DNA of 45,161 nucleotides from CAXTSE01 sp035554115. Its GTDB lineage: Bacteria > Actinomycetota > Actinomycetes > Actinomycetales > Microbacteriaceae. Location: contig DATMIW010000008.1 in the NCBI GenBank assembly GCA_035554115.1, forward strand, positions 1 to 45,161, given 5' to 3'. Shown here one piece after another: positions 15,745 to 22,929 of the stretch; position 1 is the first letter of the stretch, and each line of letters begins with the position of its first letter. The notes under the pieces were generated by a model. The model was not told where the DNA came from. It did no database searches and was given only the letters and a program-made list of their open reading frames with translations. Both the position numbers and the translations under genes were made by a program.

Positions 15745-15916
15745 CCCGCCATCGTGCCGAAGAGCCACAGCTCGCGAGCAAGCTATCCACAGGGGTCGCC
15801 ATCTGTGCGCGAAGGTCGGAACCATCACCGTGCACGCGGCGGCGCATCCTGTGTGTGGGCTTCGTAAGATACGCCCGCGGGCGGCCCCACCCGCGCGGAT
15901 GGTTACGGTGAGAGCC

Positions 15917-16273
15917 ATGAAACGTATTACCTACAGCGGCGGGTCAATTGTGACCGGCAACGCCATCACCGCCGCGCTCCTCGAGTACACGACCACCGTC
16001 GCTGACGCCGAAAACAGCGTGACCGTCGACGTCACTGTGCTGGAGGAGAACGGGGAAACTTCGGTGCACACGATCCTGCTCAGCCCGGCAAGTCAGTTCG
16101 ACGTAGTGGACGTGGGCGGAATGTCCCTGGAGGAAGAAGCGAAGCGTTTCCCTGTGCCGCACATGCCACAAGTGGGCATTCAGGGCAGTGTCGAGACCGA
16201 CGGTCACGCTGCGCGAACGGCCGACGATTTCAATGAGCTCATGGATGAGATCGATAACGGACTGGGACAGTGA
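15917..16273 (+). CDS. Small hypothetical protein of Microbacteriaceae type
   Basis: 118 residues, start ATG at 15917. I do not recognise a named domain. The N-terminus MKRITYSGGSIVTGNAITAALLEY and the following alternating beta-rich stretch (VTVDVTVLEENGETSVHTILL) resemble short proteins often found next to DUF7882 genes in this family. It has no signal peptide or membrane segment and is acidic overall, so it should be cytoplasmic. The next gene starts three bases after its TGA, suggesting joint expression. It lies on the plus strand between tadC and the pilin-like gene, both on the minus strand. Confidence 0.7.
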   Translation: MKRITYSGGSIVTGNAITAALLEYTTTVADAENSVTVDVTVLEENGETSVHTILLSPASQFDVVDVGGMSLEEEAKRFPVPHMPQVGIQGSVETDGHAARTADDFNELMDEIDNGLGQ

Positions 16274-16275
16274 CC

Positions 16276-16584
16276 ATGGGCAAATTCATTTACGGCACTC
16301 CGTCGATCTCGGTCGATTTCGATGACCGACTTCTCGCACACCTCAAGGCGGTCATCCTGTCAAAGGTTCGCCGCGGCGAAAGCTTCTCGTTCTCGTGGGA
16401 GTACACGGTCGAATCCGGCAGCGGACACAGTTCGATCTGGATTCACCCCACCATCCCTCTGCAATTCGACTTCCTCGGCAGCAAAGAGCCACGGCTCAAT
16501 CGGACCTGGATCGATGAGCTCGTTCGGCTCGCGAATTCTCCCTCGGGATTGCGAGCCACCCCGGAGCCGCCCGAGCCGAGTTAG
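16276..16584 (+). CDS. DUF7882-like protein (often misnamed ATP-dependent DNA ligase)
   Basis: 102 residues from the ATG at 16276; a GTG six bases upstream overlaps the previous stop, but homologues begin MGK(L/F)IYG. The sequence has DFDDRLLAHLKAVILSKVRRGESFSFSW, then SSIWIHPTIPLQF, then LNRTWIDELVRLANS, a pattern I associate with a Microbacteriaceae-specific family numbered DUF7882. No ligase motif (K-x-D-G) is present, so the common ligase label is unsupported. The fold looks alpha/beta and cytoplasmic. Function is unknown; the steady pairing with the upstream gene suggests a two-gene module. Confidence 0.75.
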   Translation: MGKFIYGTPSISVDFDDRLLAHLKAVILSKVRRGESFSFSWEYTVESGSGHSSIWIHPTIPLQFDFLGSKEPRLNRTWIDELVRLANSPSGLRATPEPPEPS

Positions 16585-16592
16585 GTAGCCCG

Positions 16593-17531
16593 TCAGAGCC
16601 CAAGCTGCAATACCATGATGCCCGGAAAGATCGCGAACGCGACGGTCACGGGCAAGATCAGGAATACCAGCGGAACGAGCATCGCGACCTCCTTCTTGCC
16701 CGCCGTCTCGAGCAAACGCTGCTTGGTGTCCTCGCGCGAATCCTGAGCCTGCGCGCGGAACACCTCGACGAGGGGCGACCCCCGCTCCAAGGCTCCGGTG
16801 AGCTGATCGATCGTTCGGGTGAGAGCCGGCAGGGCGACTGCCGACGAACAGCGGGTGAGGGAGTCGGCCAGCGGCATCCCGGCATTTACATCCGCCACCA
16901 CGCGACCGAACTCACGCGCCAGCTCCCCGTTGCCCGCCGACGCGACACGACGGAGTGCGGGCAGCACGCCCTCGCCCGCGGAGAGTGCCAGAGCCAAGAA
17001 CTCGAGGACGGTGGGCAATTCGGCAGCCATGCGCGCCTGCCTGGCCCGTGCCTGTCGGGCGAGAAGTTGTCCGGGCACAAGGGCACCTAGCGCGGCGCCA
17101 ACCGCGAGGATGAGTAGAGCTAGAAGCGGAGTGAGGGCTGCGGTGCGAGCGATCATGGCAACTGCTGCCACACCGCATGCGGCGCCGACAAGCAGCCCGA
17201 GAATCTGTCGCGACCGGAACGCGTCGACAGATGACGAGGACCCCGCGAGACGCAGACGAGCCTCAACGTCCGATACGCCGCCCAGTAGCCGAGAGGACAT
17301 GACCCGGATGCGTCCCCCCGCGGGGACCATCAACCCGGCAATCAGCGTGCCCGGCTCCCCTACCCGTGGACGCACCGCCTCGCGTGCCTCCGCAGAAATG
17401 TCGACCAGATACGGGGCGACTCGGGTGGCAAGGCGTGGTGCTCCGACGCGCGGAATCAGTGCAATCAGGGTCCACAGCCCCACGCCCAGAACGATGCCGA
17501 CCGGGATCGCGAGGCTCGACCATGCGATCAT
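16593..17531 (-). CDS. tadC: Tad pilus inner-membrane platform protein TadC
   Basis: 312 residues with a T2SSF (GspF-like) domain. Hydrophobic segments lie near the N-terminus (SLAIPVGIVLGVGLWTLIALI), in the middle (about 110-160) and at the end (LVPLVFLILPVTVAFAIF). AAELPTVLEFLALALSAGEGVLPALRRVA and LARTIDQLTGALERGSPL are the cytoplasmic helical bundle typical of TadB/TadC. The start ATG at 17531 has GGGAGG upstream and lies 13 bases after tadB. With TadB it forms the platform on which TadA drives pilin assembly. Confidence 0.87.
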   Translation of the reverse strand: MIAWSSLAIPVGIVLGVGLWTLIALIPRVGAPRLATRVAPYLVDISAEAREAVRPRVGEPGTLIAGLMVPAGGRIRVMSSRLLGGVSDVEARLRLAGSSSSVDAFRSRQILGLLVGAACGVAAVAMIARTAALTPLLALLILAVGAALGALVPGQLLARQARARQARMAAELPTVLEFLALALSAGEGVLPALRRVASAGNGELAREFGRVVADVNAGMPLADSLTRCSSAVALPALTRTIDQLTGALERGSPLVEVFRAQAQDSREDTKQRLLETAGKKEVAMLVPLVFLILPVTVAFAIFPGIMVLQLGL

Positions 17532-17544
17532 CGCGTGACCTCCC

Positions 17545-18420
17545 TCATGCGAACCACCTGCGTTCCTCCGGCAACCGGCCGAGCGCGATCATGAGCCGAT
17601 AGGCCACGACACTGACCGCAAGTCCGACCCCCAGCAGAGTGAGCCCCGCCGCGGAATTGTAGGCAACCGCAGCCTCCGGGCGGGATCCGAGAAGCACCAG
17701 CACGATCCAGGGCGCCGTGACTCCCAACCGGGCCGCGCTCAGCACCCACGATTGGCGGGCCTCCACTTCGGCGCGCACTGCACCCTCGTGCCGTAGGTAA
17801 CCGGCGAGATTTCGAAGCACCGTGGGCAATTCGGTTCCTCCGACGTCACGCGACATGCGTAGGGTCTCGATGATGCGATCGGCCACGGGGTCGGCGAGCC
17901 GCTGTTTGAGATAGTCGAAGGCCACAGAAAGAGCGCCGGTCGCTTGCAGCACCCGGTCGAATTCGCGAAAGGCCGGACGGAATTCAGGTGGACCAACGGC
18001 TGCGAGGTCGGCAACAGCCGACCCCAGGGACTGGCCGGCGCGCACTCCGGCAACAATGTGATCCACCAGATCCGGCCATGCGGCACGCAATGCGCGGCTC
18101 CGACGGCGAGCCCGACCCGTCACGACGAGGTACGGCATGACGGCGCCCACCAGGCCCGCGGTCACGGCGAGCGCCACGACGGGTGTCAGCGCGAGAACCA
18201 CAGACGCTGCGATAACCCCGATCAGGGCGCTGACGATCATGAAGACAGCAACGGGAATCCCCGCGAGGCCTGCCTGGACCAGGCGAACCCGAATACCTCC
18301 CCCGCGCGCCCTACGACGTCCCGATCCCGATCGTCGCGGCCACATCCACGGCGAGAAAACCAGTATCACTCCGACTCCGCCGACAAGACCGAGAAGGAGG
18401 GTCGGCCAGATGCCGGTCAT
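17545..18420 (-). CDS. tadB: Tad pilus inner-membrane platform protein TadB
   Basis: 291 residues. Three or four hydrophobic segments (about 5-24, 50-95, 220-280) surround a T2SSF domain: LRAAWPDLVDHIVAGVRAGQSLGSAVADLAAVGPPEF, then LRMSRDVGGTELPTVLRNLAGYLRHEGAVRAEVEARQ. The position directly after tadA (ATGA overlap) and before tadC fixes the role as the first of the two platform proteins. It acts in the cytoplasmic membrane, passing movement from the TadA ATPase to the growing pilus. Confidence 0.88.
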   Translation of the reverse strand: MTGIWPTLLLGLVGGVGVILVFSPWMWPRRSGSGRRRARGGGIRVRLVQAGLAGIPVAVFMIVSALIGVIAASVVLALTPVVALAVTAGLVGAVMPYLVVTGRARRRSRALRAAWPDLVDHIVAGVRAGQSLGSAVADLAAVGPPEFRPAFREFDRVLQATGALSVAFDYLKQRLADPVADRIIETLRMSRDVGGTELPTVLRNLAGYLRHEGAVRAEVEARQSWVLSAARLGVTAPWIVLVLLGSRPEAAVAYNSAAGLTLLGVGLAVSVVAYRLMIALGRLPEERRWFA

Positions 18421-19652
18421 GCCGTTTCTCGCAGCAGCGGCATCGGATCCGTTCCTGCCCGTCCGAACTTCGCAAGCCGCGCGGGGGTATCTCCGGTAGC
18501 AGTGAGCCGGCCGCCCTGCAGCTGGAAAAGCTGGATGGTCTGGATGACTCCGCCGATCACCGCACCCGTCGGCGACACTATTTCGACGATGCGACGGTGC
18601 CCTGTGCGTTCCAGTTCTGCGTGCACGACGATGTCGATTGTCGATGCGACAGCCGGGACCACGAACGACGAATCAATGTTGCGCCCCGCAAGCAACGGCA
18701 GGGTGCAGAGTTTTCCCAGCGCATCTCGTGCGTTGTTGGCGTGAAGCGAACACATCCCTGGCAGGCCGCTATTCAGGGCGATCAATAGGTCGAGCGATTC
18801 GGCCTCACGAACCTCTCCGACGACCAGTCGATCGGGGCGCATTCGCAGCGCCTCTTTGATGAGCCGACGCAGCGTAACCTCGCCTGTGCCTTCCAGGCTG
18901 GCCTGACGGCACTGCATCGCCACCCAGTCCGGAGCAGAGAGCGCGAGCTCGAAGGTCTCCTCGACAGTGACGATGCGCTCGGTCGCAGGCGCAGAGCCGA
19001 GAAGGGCACCCAGCAGTGTCGTCTTGCCGCTTTGGGTAGCCCCCGAAACAAGGATGTTCTGCCCCGACTTCACACACAGGTCGAGGAACGCGGCTGCATG
19101 CGGGGTCAGCGAATCGAGGGCGACGAGATCATCGAGGCCGCGCATCCCGGCCCGGAATTTGCGGATGTTCACCGCCCAGTGCGAGCGAGTGATATCGGGG
19201 ATGACGACGTGCAATCGAGATCCGTCAGGCAAAGACGCGTCGACGAACGGCGACGACAGGTCAACTCGGCGGCCGGAGCTCTGCAGCATCCGCTCCACGA
19301 GGTCTCGCACCTCTCGTTCGGTGAGCTGAAGAGGGAGCTGCTCGGACACCCCACTGCGGGCGATGAATACGCGACCCGGCCCGTTGATCCAGATCTCTTC
19401 GATCGTCGGATCATCGAGCGCGGGCTGCAGCGGACCCAGACCCGTGAGCGCGGCGAGCACCTGGCGCGCGACAGTGGCCTCATCGTCGAGCAGTGGCTGC
19501 GACCCGCCCAGAGCCCGCTCGCTGTAACGCTGGACTTCGGCCCTCACATACTGGTCGGCGAGCCGAGCATCACGGGCGAAATCGATCCCATCGCGCCTCA
19601 CGCGCTGCCGCACCGACTCGGTTATGGCAGCGATCGGCGAGGTCACGCCCAC
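18417..19652 (-). CDS. tadA: Tad/CpaF-type secretion ATPase TadA
   Basis: 411 residues. The type II/IV secretion ATPase fold: an N-terminal domain with GLGPLQPALDDPTIEEIWINGPGRVFI, Walker A GATQSGKTT (204-212), Asp box VTVEETFELAL, Walker B region RMRPDRLVVGEVREAESLDLL, and His box CSLHANNARDAL. It powers assembly of Flp pili in adhesion and, in naturally competent relatives, possibly DNA uptake. The start GTG at 19652 has no clear ribosome binding site; a second GTG two codons later is equally possible. No tadZ/cpaE or prepilin peptidase gene lies next to it, so those must be elsewhere. Confidence 0.92.
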   Translation of the reverse strand: MGVTSPIAAITESVRQRVRRDGIDFARDARLADQYVRAEVQRYSERALGGSQPLLDDEATVARQVLAALTGLGPLQPALDDPTIEEIWINGPGRVFIARSGVSEQLPLQLTEREVRDLVERMLQSSGRRVDLSSPFVDASLPDGSRLHVVIPDITRSHWAVNIRKFRAGMRGLDDLVALDSLTPHAAAFLDLCVKSGQNILVSGATQSGKTTLLGALLGSAPATERIVTVEETFELALSAPDWVAMQCRQASLEGTGEVTLRRLIKEALRMRPDRLVVGEVREAESLDLLIALNSGLPGMCSLHANNARDALGKLCTLPLLAGRNIDSSFVVPAVASTIDIVVHAELERTGHRRIVEIVSPTGAVIGGVIQTIQLFQLQGGRLTATGDTPARLAKFGRAGTDPMPLLRETA

Positions 19653-19770
19653 ATTGTCGGCGACAGACGCGGGATCGCGTGCGCACTTTCCACAGGCCCG
19701 GCGTCCTTCGCACCCTGGGAGCCGCCGCCGAATCCGCGCCGTTGTCGGGAGCCCGGCTTACCGTGGGCGC

Positions 19771-20199
19771 ATGACTGGCATCGTTTCTGTTTCTGAGATC
19801 GACATCGACGCATCCGCCGCACAGGTGTGGGGCATCCTGACTGACAGCGCGAAACTCGGCGAGGTGATGTTTGGAAGTGAGGTCGTGACCGACTGGGAGG
19901 TCGGCGGCCCGATCATCTACCGCGGCGAATGGGAGGGGAAGCCCTTCGAAGACAAAGGCACAATCGTCGAGATGCGCGAGCCGTCACTGCTCGTTGTAAC
20001 GCATTACAGCCCGCTTGGCGGCGATCAAGATGTTCCCGAAAACTACCACGAGATCCGCTACGAACTATCGGGTGCCGGCGGGAGGACGCACGTCGCGCTG
20101 CGGCAGGACGGCAACGCAGATCAGGCTGCGGCCGACCACTCGGCGACGAACTGGGATGCGATGCTCGCCTCGCTCAAGAAGGCCGCCGAAGCCAGCTGA
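19771..20199 (+). CDS. SRPBCC (START/AHSA1-like) domain protein
   Basis: 142 residues from the ATG at 19771. SVSEIDIDASAAQVWGILTD at the start and TNWDAMLASLKKAAEA at the end are typical of the helix-grip fold of activator of Hsp90 ATPase homologue-like proteins; VGGPIIYRGEWEGKPFEDKGTIVE in the middle also fits. These cytoplasmic proteins bind small hydrophobic ligands in a deep cavity; the ligand here is unknown. The gene is divergent from tadA and stands alone before tRNA-Leu. No clear ribosome binding site is seen. Confidence 0.83.
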   Translation: MTGIVSVSEIDIDASAAQVWGILTDSAKLGEVMFGSEVVTDWEVGGPIIYRGEWEGKPFEDKGTIVEMREPSLLVVTHYSPLGGDQDVPENYHEIRYELSGAGGRTHVALRQDGNADQAAADHSATNWDAMLASLKKAAEAS

Positions 20200-20240
20200 C
20201 CGCAGCACCCCGCGGCCCCGTTCTAAACTGGGGCACGCTC

Positions 20241-20321
20241 GCGGGAGTGGTGAAATGGTAGACACGCAGGATTTAGGTTCCTGTGCCGCAAGGCGTGTGG
20301 GTTCGAGTCCCACCTTCCGCA
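20241..20321 (+). tRNA. tRNA-Leu, anticodon UAG
   Basis: GCGGGAG (20241-20247) pairs with CTTCCGC (20314-20320) as the acceptor stem, with discriminator A at 20321. The anticodon stem CAGGA/TCCTG holds the loop TTTAGGT, giving anticodon TAG, which reads CUA and other CUN codons. A long variable arm (GTGCCGCAAGGCGT region) marks it as class II, as expected for leucine. GGTTCGAGTCC is the T arm. The 3' CCA is not encoded. Confidence 0.95.
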
Positions 20322-20522
20322 CATTTAGCGCCTCTGACCCGAGGGCGATGAAACTCGCGGCAAATGTTAAAACCATGCAATTGACTGGACGATGATGTCA
20401 CTGTTGACGACGTGACGATTCGGCTCCGAAATGCCCTCTCGCCCATGAATTCACTGCCTTAATGGAGTTGACCGGCCCCACGACATGGTGTGAACCTCAC
20501 CGGGGATTTGCTCGACAGTGTA

Positions 20523-20552
20523 TTTACATTGAGGGCGGGCTAGGCATATATT
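20523..20552 (+). promoter_or_regulatory. Promoter of the MFS gene, TTTACA-N18-TATATT
   Basis: TTTACA (20523-20528) and TATATT (20547-20552) differ from the housekeeping consensus by one base each and are 18 bases apart. The start would be near 20559, giving a leader of about 115 bases. TGTATTTACA overlaps the -35 and forms a small inverted repeat (TGTA/TACA) like the one at the cupin promoter. Confidence 0.7.
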
Positions 20553-20598
20553 GGGCGGCACTTACCAGCCCTCTTCATGGCTTGTGCGGGATGAGCGA

Positions 20599-20610
20599 GG
20601 CAACGTTGCC
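20599..20610. promoter_or_regulatory. LacI/GalR-type operator palindrome GGCAACGTTGCC
   Basis: A perfect 12-bp palindrome with central CG, the pattern bound by LacI-family repressors. It lies about 40 bases downstream of the predicted transcription start, where a bound repressor would block elongation. No lacI-type gene is in the window. Confidence 0.5.
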
Positions 20611-20674
20611 CACCCCCTGCGTGCCGCCCCCCGCTTCTCATACTGCTGTGAGCAGCCTTACCGAAGGAACGGCA

Positions 20675-21952
20675 ATGACTACGCAATTTCATGGTTATCA
20701 AAAAGTCACATTGATGTGTTTCGTCGCGTTCTACACGATCATGGCGATTGGCGTCTACGCGATCCTGCTGCCGTCCGCGGTTGTCAGGCTGGGCGGTTCG
20801 TACGCCGCTGTCGGAGGAGCGGCAACGCTTGAAACCTTCCTCGTGCTCGTCGGGGGTATCTTTGCCGGACGCTTCTATGCGAAAGCTGGCTTCCGCATCA
20901 CCTATCTCATCGGAGTGCTCTGCACAGTCGCGTTCCTCTTGACCTACGGCTTCGCCACGAACCTCGCGATCGTGTACACAGTCGAAGTCTTCGTGGGATT
21001 CTTCCTCGGCATCGCAGCCTTCAACGGTGTCAGCGCGTTCGTGTCGACCTGGTTTATCGCTCGCCGTGATCGGGTTCTGGGATTGGCGTTGGGCATTACG
21101 GGTGCAGGCACCGTCGTCGGGTCAATTCTGGCCGTCTACCTGACGCAATTCATTGGCGAGAGCGGCGCGGTCCTGATCCTCGTCGCCCTGTCAATTCCCC
21201 CACTTATCGCCCTCCCCTTCCTTAAGACTCCCGCTCAGCTGTCCGAACAACCGCTCGGCGCCGAACTTGCTGAGGAGAAAGAGGAAGTCGAAACAGTCCG
21301 CTCGGCAGGCGTAGACAAAGCGACTGTGCGCCGAGCACTCCTATCCCTTCCCTTCGTTCTGATGTGCCTCGGCTCGCTTCTGCTGGGGACGATGCAGTTC
21401 ACCGTGATCTACATCGCACTCTCCATGCTTGACAGGGGAATTCCCCCGCTCGTGGCCGGCAACCTCGTTACGGTGGCACTTGCCTCAACGGCAATTGCCA
21501 GCGTGCTCTTGGGGTTGATCGCCCAGAAGGGCGGAACGATCTGGTACGGCGCGGTGGGCTTTGGCGCCGCTCTGCTCGGTTCCGTGTTGATGATCACCAG
21601 CGGTACGAACACGGGCCTGGCCATTGCTGCCTCCGCCCTCATTGGAGCTGGCGCCGGGTTCGCCTTGACCTACGCCGCGACGCTCGTCACGCACGTATTC
21701 CACCTGGGGGTATACACGACCGTGATGCCGATTATTGCCGGGGGTGCCTTCGTCGGCTATGGCATCTCCGCGATCCTGCTACCCGGCCTCGCGGAGGCCA
21801 CCGGATCCTGGTTTACGTCCCAGGTCATCGTCCTCATCGGCATCGCCGTTTCCGCAGTTGCGACGTTCACGGCGCTCTCGGTATCCCGCGCCCGCAATCG
21901 AGCGACCATCTCGGGGATCCGGGCAGAGTCGCCGGCGACCGCCGAGGCCTAA
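20675..21952 (+). CDS. MFS transporter, OFA/monocarboxylate-like
   Basis: 425 residues from the ATG at 20675, with AAGGA six bases upstream. Twelve hydrophobic helices with a charged central loop (about residues 190-225, LSEQPLGAELAEEKEEVETV). AGRFYAKAGFRITYLIG after the second helix and GLALGITGAGTVVGSILAVYL in the fifth resemble oxalate/formate antiporter and monocarboxylate porters, so uptake of a small organic acid is likely. The convergent cupin gene shares its terminator and a similar TGTA/TACA promoter element, suggesting one pathway. Control by a LacI-like and perhaps a GntR-like repressor is inferred from the sites. Confidence 0.82.
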   Translation: MTTQFHGYQKVTLMCFVAFYTIMAIGVYAILLPSAVVRLGGSYAAVGGAATLETFLVLVGGIFAGRFYAKAGFRITYLIGVLCTVAFLLTYGFATNLAIVYTVEVFVGFFLGIAAFNGVSAFVSTWFIARRDRVLGLALGITGAGTVVGSILAVYLTQFIGESGAVLILVALSIPPLIALPFLKTPAQLSEQPLGAELAEEKEEVETVRSAGVDKATVRRALLSLPFVLMCLGSLLLGTMQFTVIYIALSMLDRGIPPLVAGNLVTVALASTAIASVLLGLIAQKGGTIWYGAVGFGAALLGSVLMITSGTNTGLAIAASALIGAGAGFALTYAATLVTHVFHLGVYTTVMPIIAGGAFVGYGISAILLPGLAEATGSWFTSQVIVLIGIAVSAVATFTALSVSRARNRATISGIRAESPATAEA

Positions 21953-21977
21953 CAGGCGCTCTATCCGCGAAATGACA

Positions 21978-22038
21978 GGCGAAGGCCTCGTGTTGCGAAG
22001 CGGAGATTCAACCGCTTCGCAGCACGGAGGTTTTCGCC
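21978..22038. terminator. Long bidirectional hairpin between convergent MFS and cupin genes
   Basis: Arms of 26 and 27 bases, beginning GGCGAAGGCCTC and ending TTTTCGCC, pair around an 8-base loop (AGATTCAA) with one bulge and three G-U wobbles. Ten uninterrupted pairs (TGCGAAGCGG/CCGCTTCGCA) flank the loop. It sits 26 bases after the MFS stop and 28 bases before the cupin stop, so it can end both transcripts. Confidence 0.8.
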
Positions 22039-22065
22039 TTCTTCACGCCCTGACTAGGGCAGCGA

Positions 22066-22407
22066 TCACGAATAAACGAAGAATTCGATCGTGTCCTCGA
22101 GAACCGTCCAGAGCGTCGTGGCCCCGGCGTTCACACTCAGCGAGCCTCCTGCGCGCACATCATGCTCGACTCCGTCGACCTCGATCAATATTCGACCCTC
22201 GACAATGTAGATGGTCTCATCAACCGGGATGGGGAGCTCAAACTTCGGCGGCAGATCTGTTGGTGTGACAAACCAATATCCCGCTGAGAGGGTCTCCCGA
22301 CCACCCTCTCCGGCGCGACGCAACCATTGAATCGTCCCCGCAGCAAACGGCTCTGCGGCAGTGGCGTCACGGGATGTGGAAACGGCAAATCCTGTATCAG
22401 TGGTCAT
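22066..22407 (-). CDS. Cupin-domain protein
   Basis: 113 residues, a single cupin barrel. The start ATG at 22407 has AGAGGA seven bases upstream. PVDETIYIVEGRILIEVDGVEHDVRAGGSLSVNAG covers cupin motif 1 and the glycine turn, but only part of the G(X)5HXH metal set is present: the usual two histidines are replaced (ETIYIVEG), so metal binding is doubtful. The C-terminus TTLWTVLEDTIEFFVY is typical of the EutQ-like/ethanolamine-type small cupins. It converges with an organic-acid-type MFS gene and may act on, or sense, its substrate. Enzymatic activity is uncertain. Confidence 0.8.
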   Translation of the reverse strand: MTTDTGFAVSTSRDATAAEPFAAGTIQWLRRAGEGGRETLSAGYWFVTPTDLPPKFELPIPVDETIYIVEGRILIEVDGVEHDVRAGGSLSVNAGATTLWTVLEDTIEFFVYS

Positions 22408-22453
22408 CTTTTGTTCCTCTCATGGGGGGGAGCGCATCTTTGCAACTCAGAAT

Positions 22454-22506
22454 GTCCAAGGTCGACATTTTGTATACACAATAGAAGTGTCTTGGACCGA
22501 GTACAA
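22454..22506 (-). promoter_or_regulatory. Cupin promoter overlapped by nested palindromes
   Basis: On the minus strand TTGTAC (22506-22501) and TATTGT (22483-22478) are 17 bases apart. TGTATACA (22471-22478), a GntR-like palindrome, covers the predicted start site, and a wider dyad GTCCAAG (22454-22460)/CTTGGAC (22491-22497) is centred within one base of it. Repressor control of the cupin gene is likely. Confidence 0.65.
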
Positions 22507-22622
22507 CGGTCAGATCACCTCGCCCCTCCGTCCAAAAGCGCGTCAAATTGCGCGTTTTGGCGCAGTTTTTGCCGGATTGACGCATTCAGCAACTGTTTAC
22601 CCGCGAGGCGCACGCTTGCCCG

Positions 22623-22829
22623 ATGACCACCGACTTTGACGAAGAAGTCGTCATCTCGCAGATCACCGAACGTCTCCTCGAAAAGTTCCCGACCGTCGAT
22701 CCTGCGCGTATCACCGAGCTTGCTCGCGAAGAGGTGCGCACCCTCGCAAAACTTCCTGTTCAGGACTACATTTCGGTGCTCGGCGAGCGGGCGGTCAAGA
22801 AGCGACTGAAGGAAGAACGTCGCACGTGA
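22623..22829 (+). CDS. Small three-helix protein (DUF3562-like)
   Basis: 68 residues, start ATG at 22623. The sequence is highly charged and almost wholly helical: EEVVISQITERLLEKFP, then DPARITELAREEVRTLAKLP, then QDYISVLGERAVKKRLKEERR. This resembles the three-helix bundle dimerisation family found as stand-alone proteins in Actinobacteria (DUF3562 type). No membrane segment or catalytic motif. It lies between the cupin promoter and the acyltransferase gene with its own start region. Function unknown. Confidence 0.7.
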   Translation: MTTDFDEEVVISQITERLLEKFPTVDPARITELAREEVRTLAKLPVQDYISVLGERAVKKRLKEERRT

Positions 22830-22929
22830 CGACGGGAATCCTGCCGCGCCCCCGTCATTCATCACCGTCCGTCGCCCCTAGGCGATGATGCGTCACCTGC
22901 TGTTCACCGGGCCCACGTAGGGTCCGACA

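Larger units (their letters stand above)
20322..20674 (+). other. Regulatory gap between tRNA-Leu and the OFA-like MFS gene
   Basis: These 353 bases hold no convincing gene. They contain a strong promoter (20523-20552), a perfect 12-bp palindrome (20599-20610) inside the transcribed leader, and a possible five-codon reading frame beginning with the ATG at 20577. The AT content is higher than in the surroundings around 20330-20560. Confidence 0.6.

Noticed and set aside
16276..16584. ATP-dependent DNA ligase label for the DUF7882-like protein
   Set aside because: It is only 102 residues long and lacks the ligase K-x-D-G motif and any nucleotidyltransferase domain.
22831..22929. GGGAATCC before the acyltransferase as a second SigR promoter
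   Set aside because: At 18 bases after GGAAT the sequence is TTC rather than GTT, so the -10 does not match.
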